Assembly (NCBI RefSeq): GCF_002234595.1
Contig: NZ_NMUL01000067.1
Location: forward strand, 1 to 64,000
Direction of reading: 5' to 3'
DNA: 64,000 bases
From: Amycolatopsis vastitatis
Lineage (GTDB): Bacteria > Actinomycetota > Actinomycetes > Mycobacteriales > Pseudonocardiaceae
Below the pieces are notes generated by a model, which saw only the letters and a program-made list of their open reading frames with translations, was not told the origin of the DNA and made no database searches. Below are positions 35,443 through 45,022 of this stretch, in pieces. The position numbers were made by a program, and so were the translations under genes. The stretch's first letter is position 1. Each line of letters begins with the position of its first letter.

Positions 35443-37614
35443 ATGCCCGGTGACATCCCGGACACCGCCAGGCAGCGCACCGATCCGATGGCGATCGAGG
35501 TGCGCGGCGCACGGGTGCACAACCTCAAGGACGTCGACGTATCGGTGCCCCTGCGGCAGATGGTCGCCATCGTGGGCGTGTCGGGTTCGGGGAAGTCGTC
35601 GCTCGCGCTCGGGGTGCTGTACGCGGAAGGGTCGCGGCGGTACGTGGAAGCGCTCTCGACCTACACCCGCCGGCGGGCTGTCCCAGTCCGCACGGGCGAC
35701 TGTGGACAGTGTCGAGCACGTCCCGGCCGCGCTGGCCCTGCGGCAGCGGCCCGGCGTTCCCGGGGTCAGGTCGACGTTCGGCACGTCGACGGAGCTGCTG
35801 AACGTGCTGCGCCTCATGTTTTCCCGGCTGGGATCGCACCGGTGCCCGAACGGGCACCGGCAGGCGCCGACCATCGACGTGGCGCTCAACCTGAATCTGA
35901 CCTGCCCCGAGTGCCGGGTGGAGTTCTACCCGCCGGGCGCGGAGTCGATGGCCTTCAACTCCGACGGAGCGTGCCCGCGCTGCACCGGCACGGGCCTGGT
36001 GCGGGAAGTCGACGAGGCCACTTTGGTCCCCGACCCGTCCCGGTCGATCAGTGACGGCGCCGTGGCACCCTGGTCGATGTTCGGGTTGACCGTGATGCCG
36101 CAGGTGGTCGCCGAGTTCGACGTCCGCACGGACGTGCCGTACGCCGAACTCACCGACCGCGAACGGAAGATCGTGATGCACGGCCCGGCGGAAAAGCGGC
36201 ACATCAGCGTGCCCTCGAAGAACGGCAAGCTGTTCGAGCTGAACTTCACCTACCGCAACGCCCGCCAAGCCGTGCAGGAAGCGCTGAACAACGCCACCAG
36301 CGAGCGTGGCCTGAGCCGCGTCAACAAGTTCCTCAGCGTCCAGGTCTGCCCCGCTTGTCACGGCACCCGGCTCAGCGAGGAAGTCCGTTCCACCCTGGTG
36401 GACGGCATCAACCTCGCCGAAGCCACGGCGAAGACCTTGGACGAGATCCTCGTCTGGGCCCCGGGCGTCGTCCCCACCTTGCCCGCGTCGCGGCGATCGG
36501 CAAGGACCCTGCCTCGCTCCTGGGCGGTTTCCTCGACGGCCGGGAACCGGTCGTGATCCGGGAGCGGGCCGCCCCAGACCAGGTGTTCGCCCTCGGGACG
36601 GTGCGGCTCTCGACCGATCCCCTGCACACCGTGCACGCCCTCGACCTCGAACTGCCGGCCGGGCGGCTCACCGCGGTCACCGGGGTGCCCGGGTCGGGCA
36701 AGACCACGCTCGTGCTCGACAGCCTGGTCCCGGCACTCGTGGCGCACACGACCGGGAGCGCGCTACCGTCCCACGTCCACGCAGTGGACGCGGCTCGCAT
36801 CACCCGGGTGAACGTCGTCGACGCCACCCCGATCGGCGTCAACGTGCGCTCGACCGTCGCGACCTACAGCGGCGTCCTCGACGACCTCCGCCGCGCCTAC
36901 GCCCAGACCCCCGAGGCGCGCGAACTCGGCCTGTCGGCCGGCGACTTCTCGTACAACACCGGCTCCCTCAAGTGCCCTCGCTGCGAAGGCACCGGACAGG
37001 TCTCGCTCGACGTCCAGTTCCTCCCCGACATCGACATCGTCTGCCCCGAGTGCGACGGCTCCCGGTACTCGCCGGAGGCCGACCCGATCCGACGCACACC
37101 GTCCCACGGCGACACCGACGACGCACTCACCCTGCCCGAAGTGCTCGCGCTGACCGTCGCGCAAGCCATGGACCGCATCGGCGACATCCGCCGCATCCAC
37201 ACCCGCCTCCAGGCGCTCATCGACCTCGGCCTCGGCTACCTGACACTCGACGAAGCCACCCCCGCCCTCTCGGGCGGCGAAGCGCAACGGCTCAAGCTCG
37301 CCTCCGAACTCCACCGCAACCAGTCCGACGCCCTCTTCATCTTCGACGAGCCCAGCGTCGGCCTGCATCCGCTGGACGTGCGGACCCTGCTCGAGGTCCT
37401 GGGGCGCCTGACCGGCAACGGCGCCACCGTCGTCGTCATCGAACACGACCTCGACATGATCGCGAACGCCGACCACGTCATCGACCTGGGACCCGGCGGC
37501 GGCGAACTCGGCGGCGACATCGTCGCGACCGGTACGCCCGACGAGATCGCCGACACCGCCGTCAGCACCACCGGCCGCTACCTCCGCGCACACCTCACCC
37601 GGGCTGCACGCTGA
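35443..37614 (+). pseudogene. Short UvrA-like ABC ATPase, frameshifted and internally deleted
   Basis: The ATG at 35443 (GAGGAG before it) opens an UvrA2/DrrC-like protein with Walker A GVSGSGKSSLALG. Near 35680 the frame shifts (YTRRR should continue LSQSARATVDSV). The second stretch has UvrA zinc modules (CPECRVEFYPPG, CPRCTGTG) and ends near 36475 at DEILVWAPGVVPTL. The next frame resumes at KDPASLLGGFLDGRE. The first ABC signature and Walker B region (roughly 130 residues in relatives) is gone at this junction. The second half is intact: GVPGSGKTTLVLD, CPRCEGTG, LSGGEAQRLKLA, LFIFDEPSVGLHP, VIEHDLDM. It cannot make a normal two-site ATPase. Relatives confer DNA-drug resistance. Confidence 0.75.
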
Positions 37615-37800
37615 AGGTCACCACGGCGGCGGTCCGCTGCTGCCCTGCTCTGACGCCCGCCTCGCCGAACGACTGCCGGACCGTGGTCAGCGGGCAGGAT
37701 CACGGCCGCTCGGCCAGGTCATCGAACCCGGTCCGGTCGTTCCCGCGAACACCGCCCTCACGGCCTGATGTTCGCTCTCTTGATCGAACGGACATGCCTT

Positions 37801-38116
37801 TGGTTCCAGCCGTCAAAGCAAATGGGTGGCCGTCGATCACAATGCACATCACGGCAGCGGGTCCCGACGCTTGCCGCGGTCGGCGAGGCGACCCCGTCGA
37901 CGCCATGAGCGTGAACAAGCCCAGAGCCCTGACCTGGGCTTATTCACGCCCACTTCGACTCGAACCTGAAGCCTCCCGGTTAACTGGAGGTTCTAGACGC
38001 GGGTCGCCCTCAGTCGATCTAGCTGAGATGTTTGCATTCGCTCATGCCCCGATTCGGCGTCAATCGTCGTCAATCGTCGCCGTTTATGGAGCATAACTGC
38101 TCCCTCGTTTGTGATC
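37801..38116. repeat. Long direct repeat, copy A
   Basis: This segment matches 47101-47416 in the same orientation. From 37941 to 38116 the two copies differ at only about 10 of 176 positions; the left third is more diverged (about 80%). It ends with a perfect hairpin GGAGCA-TAAC-TGCTCC (38088-38103). On the minus strand the diverged part encodes ARQASGP-type sequence followed by VIDGHPFALTAG, and its differences from copy B fall mainly at third codon positions. It resembles a truncated WD40-repeat protein. The repeats bracket 9.3 kb with the RHS and membrane-protein genes. Confidence 0.85.
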
Positions 38117-38168
38117 ATCAGGAACTGATCGGCCGCTCCCCGACTGTCGCAACTACGGCCTGCAACAG

Positions 38169-38349
38169 GTTGCGATCCTCCCGTTCAGGGACGGCCAGCG
38201 CCTGGGTGCTCGGCGACTCGAGCCTCAAGGTGATCCGATTGCGATCCTCGCCGGCCGCGGACGACCAGCGCTTGCGTCGAGGAGGATGTCCCGCGCCTCC
38301 GACGCGGCCTCCTTGTTGCAATTCCTCGCTCGCCGTCCGCGGCGAGCGC
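38169..38349. repeat. Three degenerate dyad repeats at 69-77-base spacing
   Basis: Units start at 38169, 38238 and 38315. The first two share TTGCGATCCTC at the left and GGACG-CCAGCGC at the right around a variable, self-complementary middle. The third (GTTGCAATTCCTCG ... GGCGAGCGC) is weaker. The spacing and the GTTGC end resemble an old CRISPR array, but the repeats differ too much and no cas gene is in the window. The rest of 37615-38548 shows no gene. Confidence 0.4.
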
Positions 38350-38548
38350 TGCCTTTCATGACCAGGCAGCTTCTCAACAAAGGGGCAGGCGACCAAGCTG
38401 CAGTAGTGGAGGGCCCAGTCAAGACCTGAAGGATGCTTCCAGCATGCCGGACCCCTGCGGTTAATGCAGCTTATTTCGAGTGCAATGCGCAAGGAGTGCT
38501 GGAACCGTTACGCGCAGGACATTCGACTAATTACAATATCGACAAAAC

Positions 38549-38589
38549 GCTGGTCCATCCTCGCTTTGACGCCACGAGGATGGACCAGC
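38549..38589 (-). terminator. Intrinsic terminator of the RHS/immunity unit
   Basis: Perfect 15-bp stem GCTGGTCCATCCTCG / CGAGGATGGACCAGC with an 11-base loop, 21 bases past the small membrane gene. On the minus strand it is followed by GTTTTGTCGATATTG, a T-rich tail, so it should stop leftward transcripts. Confidence 0.85.
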
Positions 38590-38610
38590 AGCTAACTGGA
38601 GCACCTCTAG

Positions 38611-38799
38611 CTAGCTCGAATTATTTTTGCCCTTCTGTCGAGCCTTAAGTATGGCCGACAGTCCTGCGACAACAAGAAGAATCGGTACTATGATGACGAT
38701 TCGACCCAGCCAGGAACCGTCGCTTAGTGCAGATGCGGCAATCGCGGCTACGACGCCGGCAATGAATATGACGACAGTGATATTGCTCTTACTTCGCAT
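38611..38799 (-). CDS. Small two-pass membrane protein, candidate RHS immunity protein
   Basis: The 62-residue protein begins MRSKSNITVVIFIAGVVAAI and has a second hydrophobic segment (IVIIVPILLVVAGLSAIL) and a basic tail (KARQKGKNN). Its ATG lies inside the last codons of the RHS gene, overlapping it by 11 bases, so translation is coupled. A small gene directly after an RHS tip is usually the cognate immunity gene. The tip of this RHS protein is itself membrane-like, so a membrane immunity protein makes sense. No family was recognised. An ATG at 38811 is an alternative start. The region is visibly less GC-rich than its surroundings. Confidence 0.65.
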   Translation of the reverse strand: MRSKSNITVVIFIAGVVAAIAASALSDGSWLGRIVIIVPILLVVAGLSAILKARQKGKNNSS

Positions 38800-41700
38800 A
38801 GGACCACGCATCCCAGATGTATTTACCGACGTCCCACACAAAGGTCCCAATGAAAGCTCCTGCTCCACCGGCAAACCCTGCTGCAACACAGCCAACCCCG
38901 GCTATCCAGATTGCTGCGGCACAACCGCCAGCGGCCGTAATGAGAGCATTCTTTGACGCGTCGCCGAAGAAGTTTCCCATGACGCAATCATCGTCGTGGC
39001 GTGCGCAGCCGTATTCAGTAAATCCGTCATTTTGATGGAAACCGCCTCCTCCTGAAGCGCCGCCACCTCCTCCGGAAGCGCCGCCGCCACCAGCATAGCG
39101 AGAACGAGTAACGCTGCGGCGACTAGAGGCATGATGCGCGCGACGTGACACAACATGACGAGCGCGCACGTGGCGGCGCGCATGCTGACGGGACCGGTGA
39201 TAGCTGCGGTGGTAACGCCGTTTGGCGCGGTCACCACCCAGGTCAGTGGCGTTGATCGGATCGGCAGCGACGTAGTCGTAGTCGTTGGCGGAACCGCCCT
39301 CAACTGGATCGACTGAGAGGAACCGGCCGAGCAATGGGCTGTAAGGTCGGGCACCCATCTCGACGATGGACAGCGCGCCGGCGTGCTCGTAGGCACGTTG
39401 GTGCTGTCCGAGCCAGCCATAGTCCATGTGGCCAGGCTGATTGTCTGGAACGTTGTCGTTGTCGACTGTTCCATCGGTTGCCAGCGGTTCACCGAACGGC
39501 GTGTATGTCCGCAACGCTCCGATCTGGTGCCCGGAATTATCGACGCTTAGGCACAGGTCGCCTCGGACCGTGGGTACGTCCCAGCTGGGCTGTGCCGTAC
39601 CGACGCTGCCCTTCGCGGTGTAGAGGACGCCGCCGGGCAGGCTGATCGTGCGGGTCTGGATCCGCTTGTCGCTGCCGAGGGCAAAGTCCGGGCTGTCATC
39701 GGCGCCAGTGAACGAGTACAGGACGTCGGTCGTCGCGTCGCCTTGCGCAGCAGCGCGCCGGGTGACGCGGTCCGTGGCGTCACGGACGTAGGCGACGTCG
39801 GCGGGATCGGCTCCCGTGGTCCGCGCAGTCATGTGGCGGTCTGCTGCGTCGTAGCCGAGGTAGGTGGTCGAACCTCCTGAGGTGAACTGAGTGGTGTTGC
39901 CGTGCGTGTCGTACCCGAAGCCGGTGACCGCGTTCGCGCCGGTGGTGGCGAGGACTCGGTCGGCCCCGTCATAGCAGGAATCGGTCTCTGCTGTGCCTGC
40001 GGCAGTCTGGTCCAGTAGCTTGACCCGGTTGGTGTTGAGGCCAGCGTTGGGCTGTGTACCTGCCGGGCATGCTGCTGGCGCGTTGGAGGCGAAATCGTAG
40101 GTGTAGTGGTGACCTGCTACGTACGCTTCGGTCAGTCTTCCGACCGAGTCGTAGACGTAGTTGGGACCACCCGGATTCGCATCCACACCGCCGAGCTGCT
40201 CGTCGATAATGGTGCCGGCGCGCGTGCGGCTGACCTGGGAGACCACACTCTTACTGTCACTGGTCGTCCAGGTCAGGGAGGTAACCTCCCCTGCTGGGTC
40301 CTTTCCGATCGCGGAGAGCGCCGAGCCGTTCGAGTACGTCACCGTCGCCAATTCGCCGGCCGCGTCATATTTCGAGGTGGCCAGCACTGTGGTGTCGAGT
40401 TTGGTTGTCAGTATGCGACCGGCGTCGTCGTAGCCCGGCGTGGTGAGCTGTGGTGGATCGGCCGGGTTGGGTGGCGTCACCTTCTGCGAGGCCACACGCC
40501 CTACCTGGTCATAGGTCGTGTCGGTCTTGGTGCCATAGACGTCGGTGTAGGACACCGTGCGACCGAGCAGGTCCATACGACTGGTGATCGTGCCTGCGGT
40601 ATCGGCCACAGCGGTGGTCAGTGGGTCACCGCCCACGGCGTAGTCAGTGGTGACGGTCCGTTCGCCCTCTGTGGGGTTGGCCGGAGTCTTCACCGCAACG
40701 ACCCTGCCCCGGGCGTCGTAAGTGGTGCAGATCCAGTCACCGGACGTCGCTTTGGCGACGGTCCGACCCGAGGCGTCGTAGACCTGTTCGTCGACCCGCG
40801 CTGCCCCTGCGGCCGGAGCCGCTGAAATCGTTGACTTGGGCATTCCGCCCTGGTTGACCGCGGGGCTCCCCGCAACACACGGGTTCGCACGCATCTCAGT
40901 GTCGCCGTAGTGAGAGTAGGTGGTGGTCGCCCCACTGGGCATGGTCTTGGACACCTTGCGCAGGTAGCCCGTTCCCGCAGCTTCGTAGCCGACCTTCGAC
41001 GTCAGTGCACCGCTCGCGGCACCGGCAGTCGCGCTAGTGGCCAGTCCGTAAGTGGCGTCCAAGCCTGCTTGTGCGTACTGAGCACTGCCAGTCTTGTCTG
41101 GTACACCGTTTGATTCCGAGGTGGCGGTCGACGTCTTGAGCCCGTAGTGCGGGCGCAGCTGGGTGCCGGGAACGGGCTGCTGGGTGCCGGACGGTGTGGT
41201 CCAGTGCAGTTCCAGCTGGGCGGAGAGGTCGAACTCGTAGTAGTCGACACGGATCCGTTTGGCCTGGCCGGCGCTGTCGGCGTGCACGACGCCCTGGCGC
41301 CACTTCGCGGTGGAGTTGATCCAGTCGTCGATGACGAGCTGATCGTCGACCCACACGCGGACGCCGTCGTTGGCGAGCAGCCGCAGCGTGTAGTCACCAG
41401 CGGCGGGGAACACGAGTTCGCCTGTCGCGCGCAGCGAGAAGTGGTCGGCGGGAATTCCCGCGGTGGGCGCCGCGGAACCCCAGTCCTTCACGAACGTGCC
41501 GTCCGCCGTACCGAGTCCGGTGGTGTAGACCTTCGGCGCGCCGGAGAGCTGGTCGTTGTCGTACCAGGACACGGAGAGACCGTTGAGGCCTTCGTCGTAG
41601 CCGGTATGGGTGTGCGGCACGGTGGCAGCGCACGCAGCGGTCGGCGTCTGGCCGGTGAAGCAGGACGCCGGCGCGGGCCCGTAGGTATCGGTGGGCCGGT

Positions 41701-44700
41701 CGGCGTAGTCGTAGACCGTGGTCGACACCCGGCCTGCGGCGTCGGTCGAGGTCAGCTGCTGGTCCTTGACGTTCCAGGTCTCGCTGGTGGTCCGGCCGGT
41801 CGCATCCGTCGTGGACAGCGCCCGATCGGCGTCGTCATAGGCGACCTTGGAGTAAAACCCCGTGGCCGGGGACAGGCCGAGGACGTCGACGAAGGTCTGC
41901 CGGTTGGCCGGGTCGTAGCGGTACGCCCGGCCCGGATGCGGCTGACCGACGGCCGGTGGGGGCAAGGTGACACCGGTGACCTTCGGCTTGACCGCGGTGT
42001 CGTAACCGACTGACGTGATCAGGTCGCCCGCGTTGGCCTGACGGTTGGCGGGGTCGGCGGCGATCCAGTCGTTGGCCAGGCTGTTGCGCGTCGCGCCGAG
42101 CAGGCCCTGGGCGTTGTAGCCGTAGTCGGTGATCTCCGAGCCCGGGTCCTCGATGCGCCCGAGTTGGAGCGATCCCGTTCCGAAGTACCAGAGGCGGGTT
42201 TCAGTGCCGTCCCAGTAAGTGATGCGGCACAGCATCTGCGACGGCGGCAGCGCCGCGGCACCGGGCGGCGGGGTGACACCGCCGTAGCAGTCATCACCGG
42301 GACGGTTGTAGTGCAGCACGTGCGACCGTCCCGAGACCGGGTCCTTGATCTCCCGCAACCGCGACGGGGTCCCGTCGTATAGGTACTGCAACGTCGCCGG
42401 CTTCCGACTGTCCAGCACGCTGGTCTGAGTTTCCAGCTTGCCATCGGCGCGGAAGACGTAGACCGCGCCACCTTCGTTGAGGGTGATCTTGCCGGCGGTG
42501 TCGAGGGCGATCGTGCCGTCCTCGTTGTCCGGGGCGGTGTAACCGCCGGTGCTCTTCTTGGTCCAGGTGTGCTTGGCGCCGGTGGCGTCGGTCAGGACGA
42601 TGTTCTGATCGGTGACCTTGGCCTCGGTATAGCTTGACCCGTCACCGTCCAGGTCGGCCGAGAGCGTCCAGCCCTGAGGCAGCACCGGCAGGTCCGAGGT
42701 GAACAGCCAGTCGGCGGGGACGATCTGCGGGGCGACGGTGGTGTTGTCGGTGGTGCGGACGAACAGCCGCATCTTCGCCGCCCCGGTCGCTTCGGCGTTC
42801 TCCACCTTGATCGGCACCCGCTGCCCAGCGGTCAGCGAGACGCCGGTCGCCTGGGTCCAGTTCAGGTCGCTGGCGGTGTTGACCTCGTAGACCTTGGCGC
42901 CGTTGATCCACACGGTGCCACCGTCGTCGTGCACCCCGGCGAACTGGTAGGTCCCGGTCACCGGGGCCTGGAAGAAGCCTTCCCAGCGGGCGACGAACCA
43001 GTCCGCGGGCAACGCGGGCGCGAACGGCGAGTCGGTACCCCAGTCAACGTTGACCTGCGGCTCGGTCCGCACCAGCACCGGCTGCTGCGCGTCATTGACG
43101 ATGCCGTTGTGCGACAGATCGACGAAGTAGGACGCCTTCAGCCCCTTGTTCTCCACCTGCTGCGAGTTGTAGGTGAAGCTCAGCCCGGCATTGCCGCCGA
43201 CCGTGGTGAACGACGGTGTCTGCTCGCTGGTGGAGACGTTGCCGTTAGCCAGGTTGACGCTGACCAGTCCGGCGGTGTCCACCGGCGAGGGGCCGTGGTC
43301 GCCGATCCGCTGGTCGATCTTGAAGTGGCCGATCCAGGTCGGGGTGATCGTCGTCGTGCCGCTGTAGGTCATCGCCTGCCAGGTGTAGGCGACGCCGTCC
43401 TGCAGGACCCCCGCCGGAACGGTCCATGTCGGGGTGGTCAGGCAGCCGGACTCGACGACGACGCCGGACTTGGCGTCGGCACCGGTGGCGATGCGGAAGC
43501 AGTACTTGACCTGCTCACCGTCCGGGTCGGTGACAGGATTGACTGCCAAGGTCGGGGTCGTCGACGTCGACACGGTGCCGTCCGCCGGGGCGACCAGTGT
43601 CGCGGCCGGGGCTGGGGATCCGGTGTCGACGGTGAGGGTGGCGTTGAGGTTCTTGTAGGTCCAGGTGCCGGGGTTCTCCGCCCCGATCATCATGAAGAAG
43701 ACCGTGCCGTCGCGGGCGTTGACGCGGTCGCGGATGAACCCGGTCATGCCTTCGCCGACGAAGCTGCCCACGTCACCGACCAGTGCGCTGGTCATGTAGC
43801 CGCCGACGCCGTTGTAGTTGAACGCCGACGCGTGATACAGGTTCGCGTTCCACGTCTTCAGCGAGCCGACGACGCTGGTGTTGCGGGTCAGGTCCATCCG
43901 CGCGCCGACCACGGTCTTGCCGAACAACGGCGAGTAGTCCATGTGGAAGACGCTGCGGTTGTAGGTGTCGCCGTTGGCCTGGCTGTTGCCGATCCGCAGA
44001 CCGCACGCGTCACAGACGGTGCCGTCGGAGCGGTAGGCGTGCGACTCGGTGACGCCGTAGGTGAACGTCGGGTCGACGAACACGGGATAGACGCGCTTGG
44101 GGTCGCGCAACCAGTTCGGGTCGACCGCGACGGTCAGCCACCAGTCCGTACCGGCCTTGTCGAGGGTGTAGGTGCCTCCGGTCATCGCCGGGGCGGTGTC
44201 GCCGTGGCCTGCGGAGTCCCAGGTCTCGATCGGCGGCAGGACGATCTTCGCCTCGCCGCTCTTGTCGGCCAGGGTGACGGCGCCGTTCTTCTCCAGCTTC
44301 GGCGTCAGGTCGCCGGTGGTGAGCTTGAAGCGCCACGACGAGCGGCCGTCGGCGGGCGGGCGCTTGAGCTTGATGGTCTCTTTCACCGCGCCCGGCGTGA
44401 CCTCGTAGTCCAGGTCGGTCCCGGCCGCGACCTCCGGGTAGGTGACCGAATCACCCTTCACCGCGGCGGTCGCCGGGGCGGCCTGGTCGAGCGCCAGGCC
44501 CGCGGTGTGACCGCCGGATTCGACCTGCAGCACCGCGGCGTCGTTGGCCTTCGTGGCCAGTGACGGGCTCAGGGGGTGGTTGTCAGCGTCGGCGCGCTTG
44601 GTCGCCGGGTCGGTGGTCAGGGTGGTCTGGACCGGCTGCCACTGGCCGTGCTCGTCCTGGACGTTCAGGGGCTGGTTCGACTGCCGCACCGAGTGCGTGC

Positions 44701-45022
44701 CGTCGGGGTTGACGTACTCGGTGACGAACATCGACCGTGACACCGGCGTCGACCGCTGTGGGTCGAAGTGCGTTCCCGCGCCGCCGTCCAGCCGGCTCGA
44801 CGCGGCGAAATCCGCCTTCGACGGCGCCTGCGGCGCGGCGGGAGCGGGCGCGGCCGAGGGCAGCAACCCGACGTCGCGCGGATCGATCGGCTTCGGCGCT
44901 TCAGCCAGGCGCGGCGGCGCCGCGATCGCTTCGGCGCTGCCGGCGAGCAGCGTCATCGTCAGCGCGAGCACGAGCGCTCTGCCCCAGCCGACAAGATGGA
45001 CAGGACGCGACAACCGCAGCAC
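38789..45022 (-). CDS. Secreted RHS/YD-repeat protein with two PA14 domains and a toxin-like tip
   Basis: I start this 2,077-residue protein at the GTG at 45022, with GGAGGA eight bases before it. A membrane leader follows (RALVLALTMTLLAGSAEA). Next come a DNRLRE-like stalk domain, a fibronectin-like segment, a PA14 domain (GLKASYFVDLSHNG, WINGAKVYEV), YD repeats, a second PA14 domain (LSVSWYDND, VWVDDQLVIDDW) and more YD repeats. The RHS core ends at GARPYSPLLGRFLSVDPVEG and LGG. The last 130 or so residues are an Arg/His linker, a GGGGASGGGG hinge, a CARHDDDC motif and a Gly/Ala-rich hydrophobic end (GGCAAAIWIAGVGCVAAGFA). That end could insert in membranes. It is the variable tip of a polymorphic toxin; its activity is unknown. 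Confidence 0.88.
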   Translation of the reverse strand: MLRLSRPVHLVGWGRALVLALTMTLLAGSAEAIAAPPRLAEAPKPIDPRDVGLLPSAAPAPAAPQAPSKADFAASSRLDGGAGTHFDPQRSTPVSRSMFVTEYVNPDGTHSVRQSNQPLNVQDEHGQWQPVQTTLTTDPATKRADADNHPLSPSLATKANDAAVLQVESGGHTAGLALDQAAPATAAVKGDSVTYPEVAAGTDLDYEVTPGAVKETIKLKRPPADGRSSWRFKLTTGDLTPKLEKNGAVTLADKSGEAKIVLPPIETWDSAGHGDTAPAMTGGTYTLDKAGTDWWLTVAVDPNWLRDPKRVYPVFVDPTFTYGVTESHAYRSDGTVCDACGLRIGNSQANGDTYNRSVFHMDYSPLFGKTVVGARMDLTRNTSVVGSLKTWNANLYHASAFNYNGVGGYMTSALVGDVGSFVGEGMTGFIRDRVNARDGTVFFMMIGAENPGTWTYKNLNATLTVDTGSPAPAATLVAPADGTVSTSTTPTLAVNPVTDPDGEQVKYCFRIATGADAKSGVVVESGCLTTPTWTVPAGVLQDGVAYTWQAMTYSGTTTITPTWIGHFKIDQRIGDHGPSPVDTAGLVSVNLANGNVSTSEQTPSFTTVGGNAGLSFTYNSQQVENKGLKASYFVDLSHNGIVNDAQQPVLVRTEPQVNVDWGTDSPFAPALPADWFVARWEGFFQAPVTGTYQFAGVHDDGGTVWINGAKVYEVNTASDLNWTQATGVSLTAGQRVPIKVENAEATGAAKMRLFVRTTDNTTVAPQIVPADWLFTSDLPVLPQGWTLSADLDGDGSSYTEAKVTDQNIVLTDATGAKHTWTKKSTGGYTAPDNEDGTIALDTAGKITLNEGGAVYVFRADGKLETQTSVLDSRKPATLQYLYDGTPSRLREIKDPVSGRSHVLHYNRPGDDCYGGVTPPPGAAALPPSQMLCRITYWDGTETRLWYFGTGSLQLGRIEDPGSEITDYGYNAQGLLGATRNSLANDWIAADPANRQANAGDLITSVGYDTAVKPKVTGVTLPPPAVGQPHPGRAYRYDPANRQTFVDVLGLSPATGFYSKVAYDDADRALSTTDATGRTTSETWNVKDQQLTSTDAAGRVSTTVYDYADRPTDTYGPAPASCFTGQTPTAACAATVPHTHTGYDEGLNGLSVSWYDNDQLSGAPKVYTTGLGTADGTFVKDWGSAAPTAGIPADHFSLRATGELVFPAAGDYTLRLLANDGVRVWVDDQLVIDDWINSTAKWRQGVVHADSAGQAKRIRVDYYEFDLSAQLELHWTTPSGTQQPVPGTQLRPHYGLKTSTATSESNGVPDKTGSAQYAQAGLDATYGLATSATAGAASGALTSKVGYEAAGTGYLRKVSKTMPSGATTTYSHYGDTEMRANPCVAGSPAVNQGGMPKSTISAAPAAGAARVDEQVYDASGRTVAKATSGDWICTTYDARGRVVAVKTPANPTEGERTVTTDYAVGGDPLTTAVADTAGTITSRMDLLGRTVSYTDVYGTKTDTTYDQVGRVASQKVTPPNPADPPQLTTPGYDDAGRILTTKLDTTVLATSKYDAAGELATVTYSNGSALSAIGKDPAGEVTSLTWTTSDSKSVVSQVSRTRAGTIIDEQLGGVDANPGGPNYVYDSVGRLTEAYVAGHHYTYDFASNAPAACPAGTQPNAGLNTNRVKLLDQTAAGTAETDSCYDGADRVLATTGANAVTGFGYDTHGNTTQFTSGGSTTYLGYDAADRHMTARTTGADPADVAYVRDATDRVTRRAAAQGDATTDVLYSFTGADDSPDFALGSDKRIQTRTISLPGGVLYTAKGSVGTAQPSWDVPTVRGDLCLSVDNSGHQIGALRTYTPFGEPLATDGTVDNDNVPDNQPGHMDYGWLGQHQRAYEHAGALSIVEMGARPYSPLLGRFLSVDPVEGGSANDYDYVAADPINATDLGGDRAKRRYHRSYHRSRQHARRHVRARHVVSRRAHHASSRRSVTRSRYAGGGGASGGGGGASGGGGFHQNDGFTEYGCARHDDDCVMGNFFGDASKNALITAAGGCAAAIWIAGVGCVAAGFAGGAGAFIGTFVWDVGKYIWDAWSYAK

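Noticed and set aside
37941..38000. tRNA-like segment on the minus strand of the long repeats (CAGGTTCGAGTC)
   Set aside because: It has a T-loop-like word, but the flanking bases do not form a T stem, and the possible anticodon stem would need a nine-base loop. No acceptor stem pairs.
38169..38349. Functional CRISPR array serving the pPIWI-RE system
   Set aside because: Repeats are too divergent, only three units are visible and no cas gene is present. pPIWI-RE systems are not known to need arrays. Kept only as a degenerate repeat.
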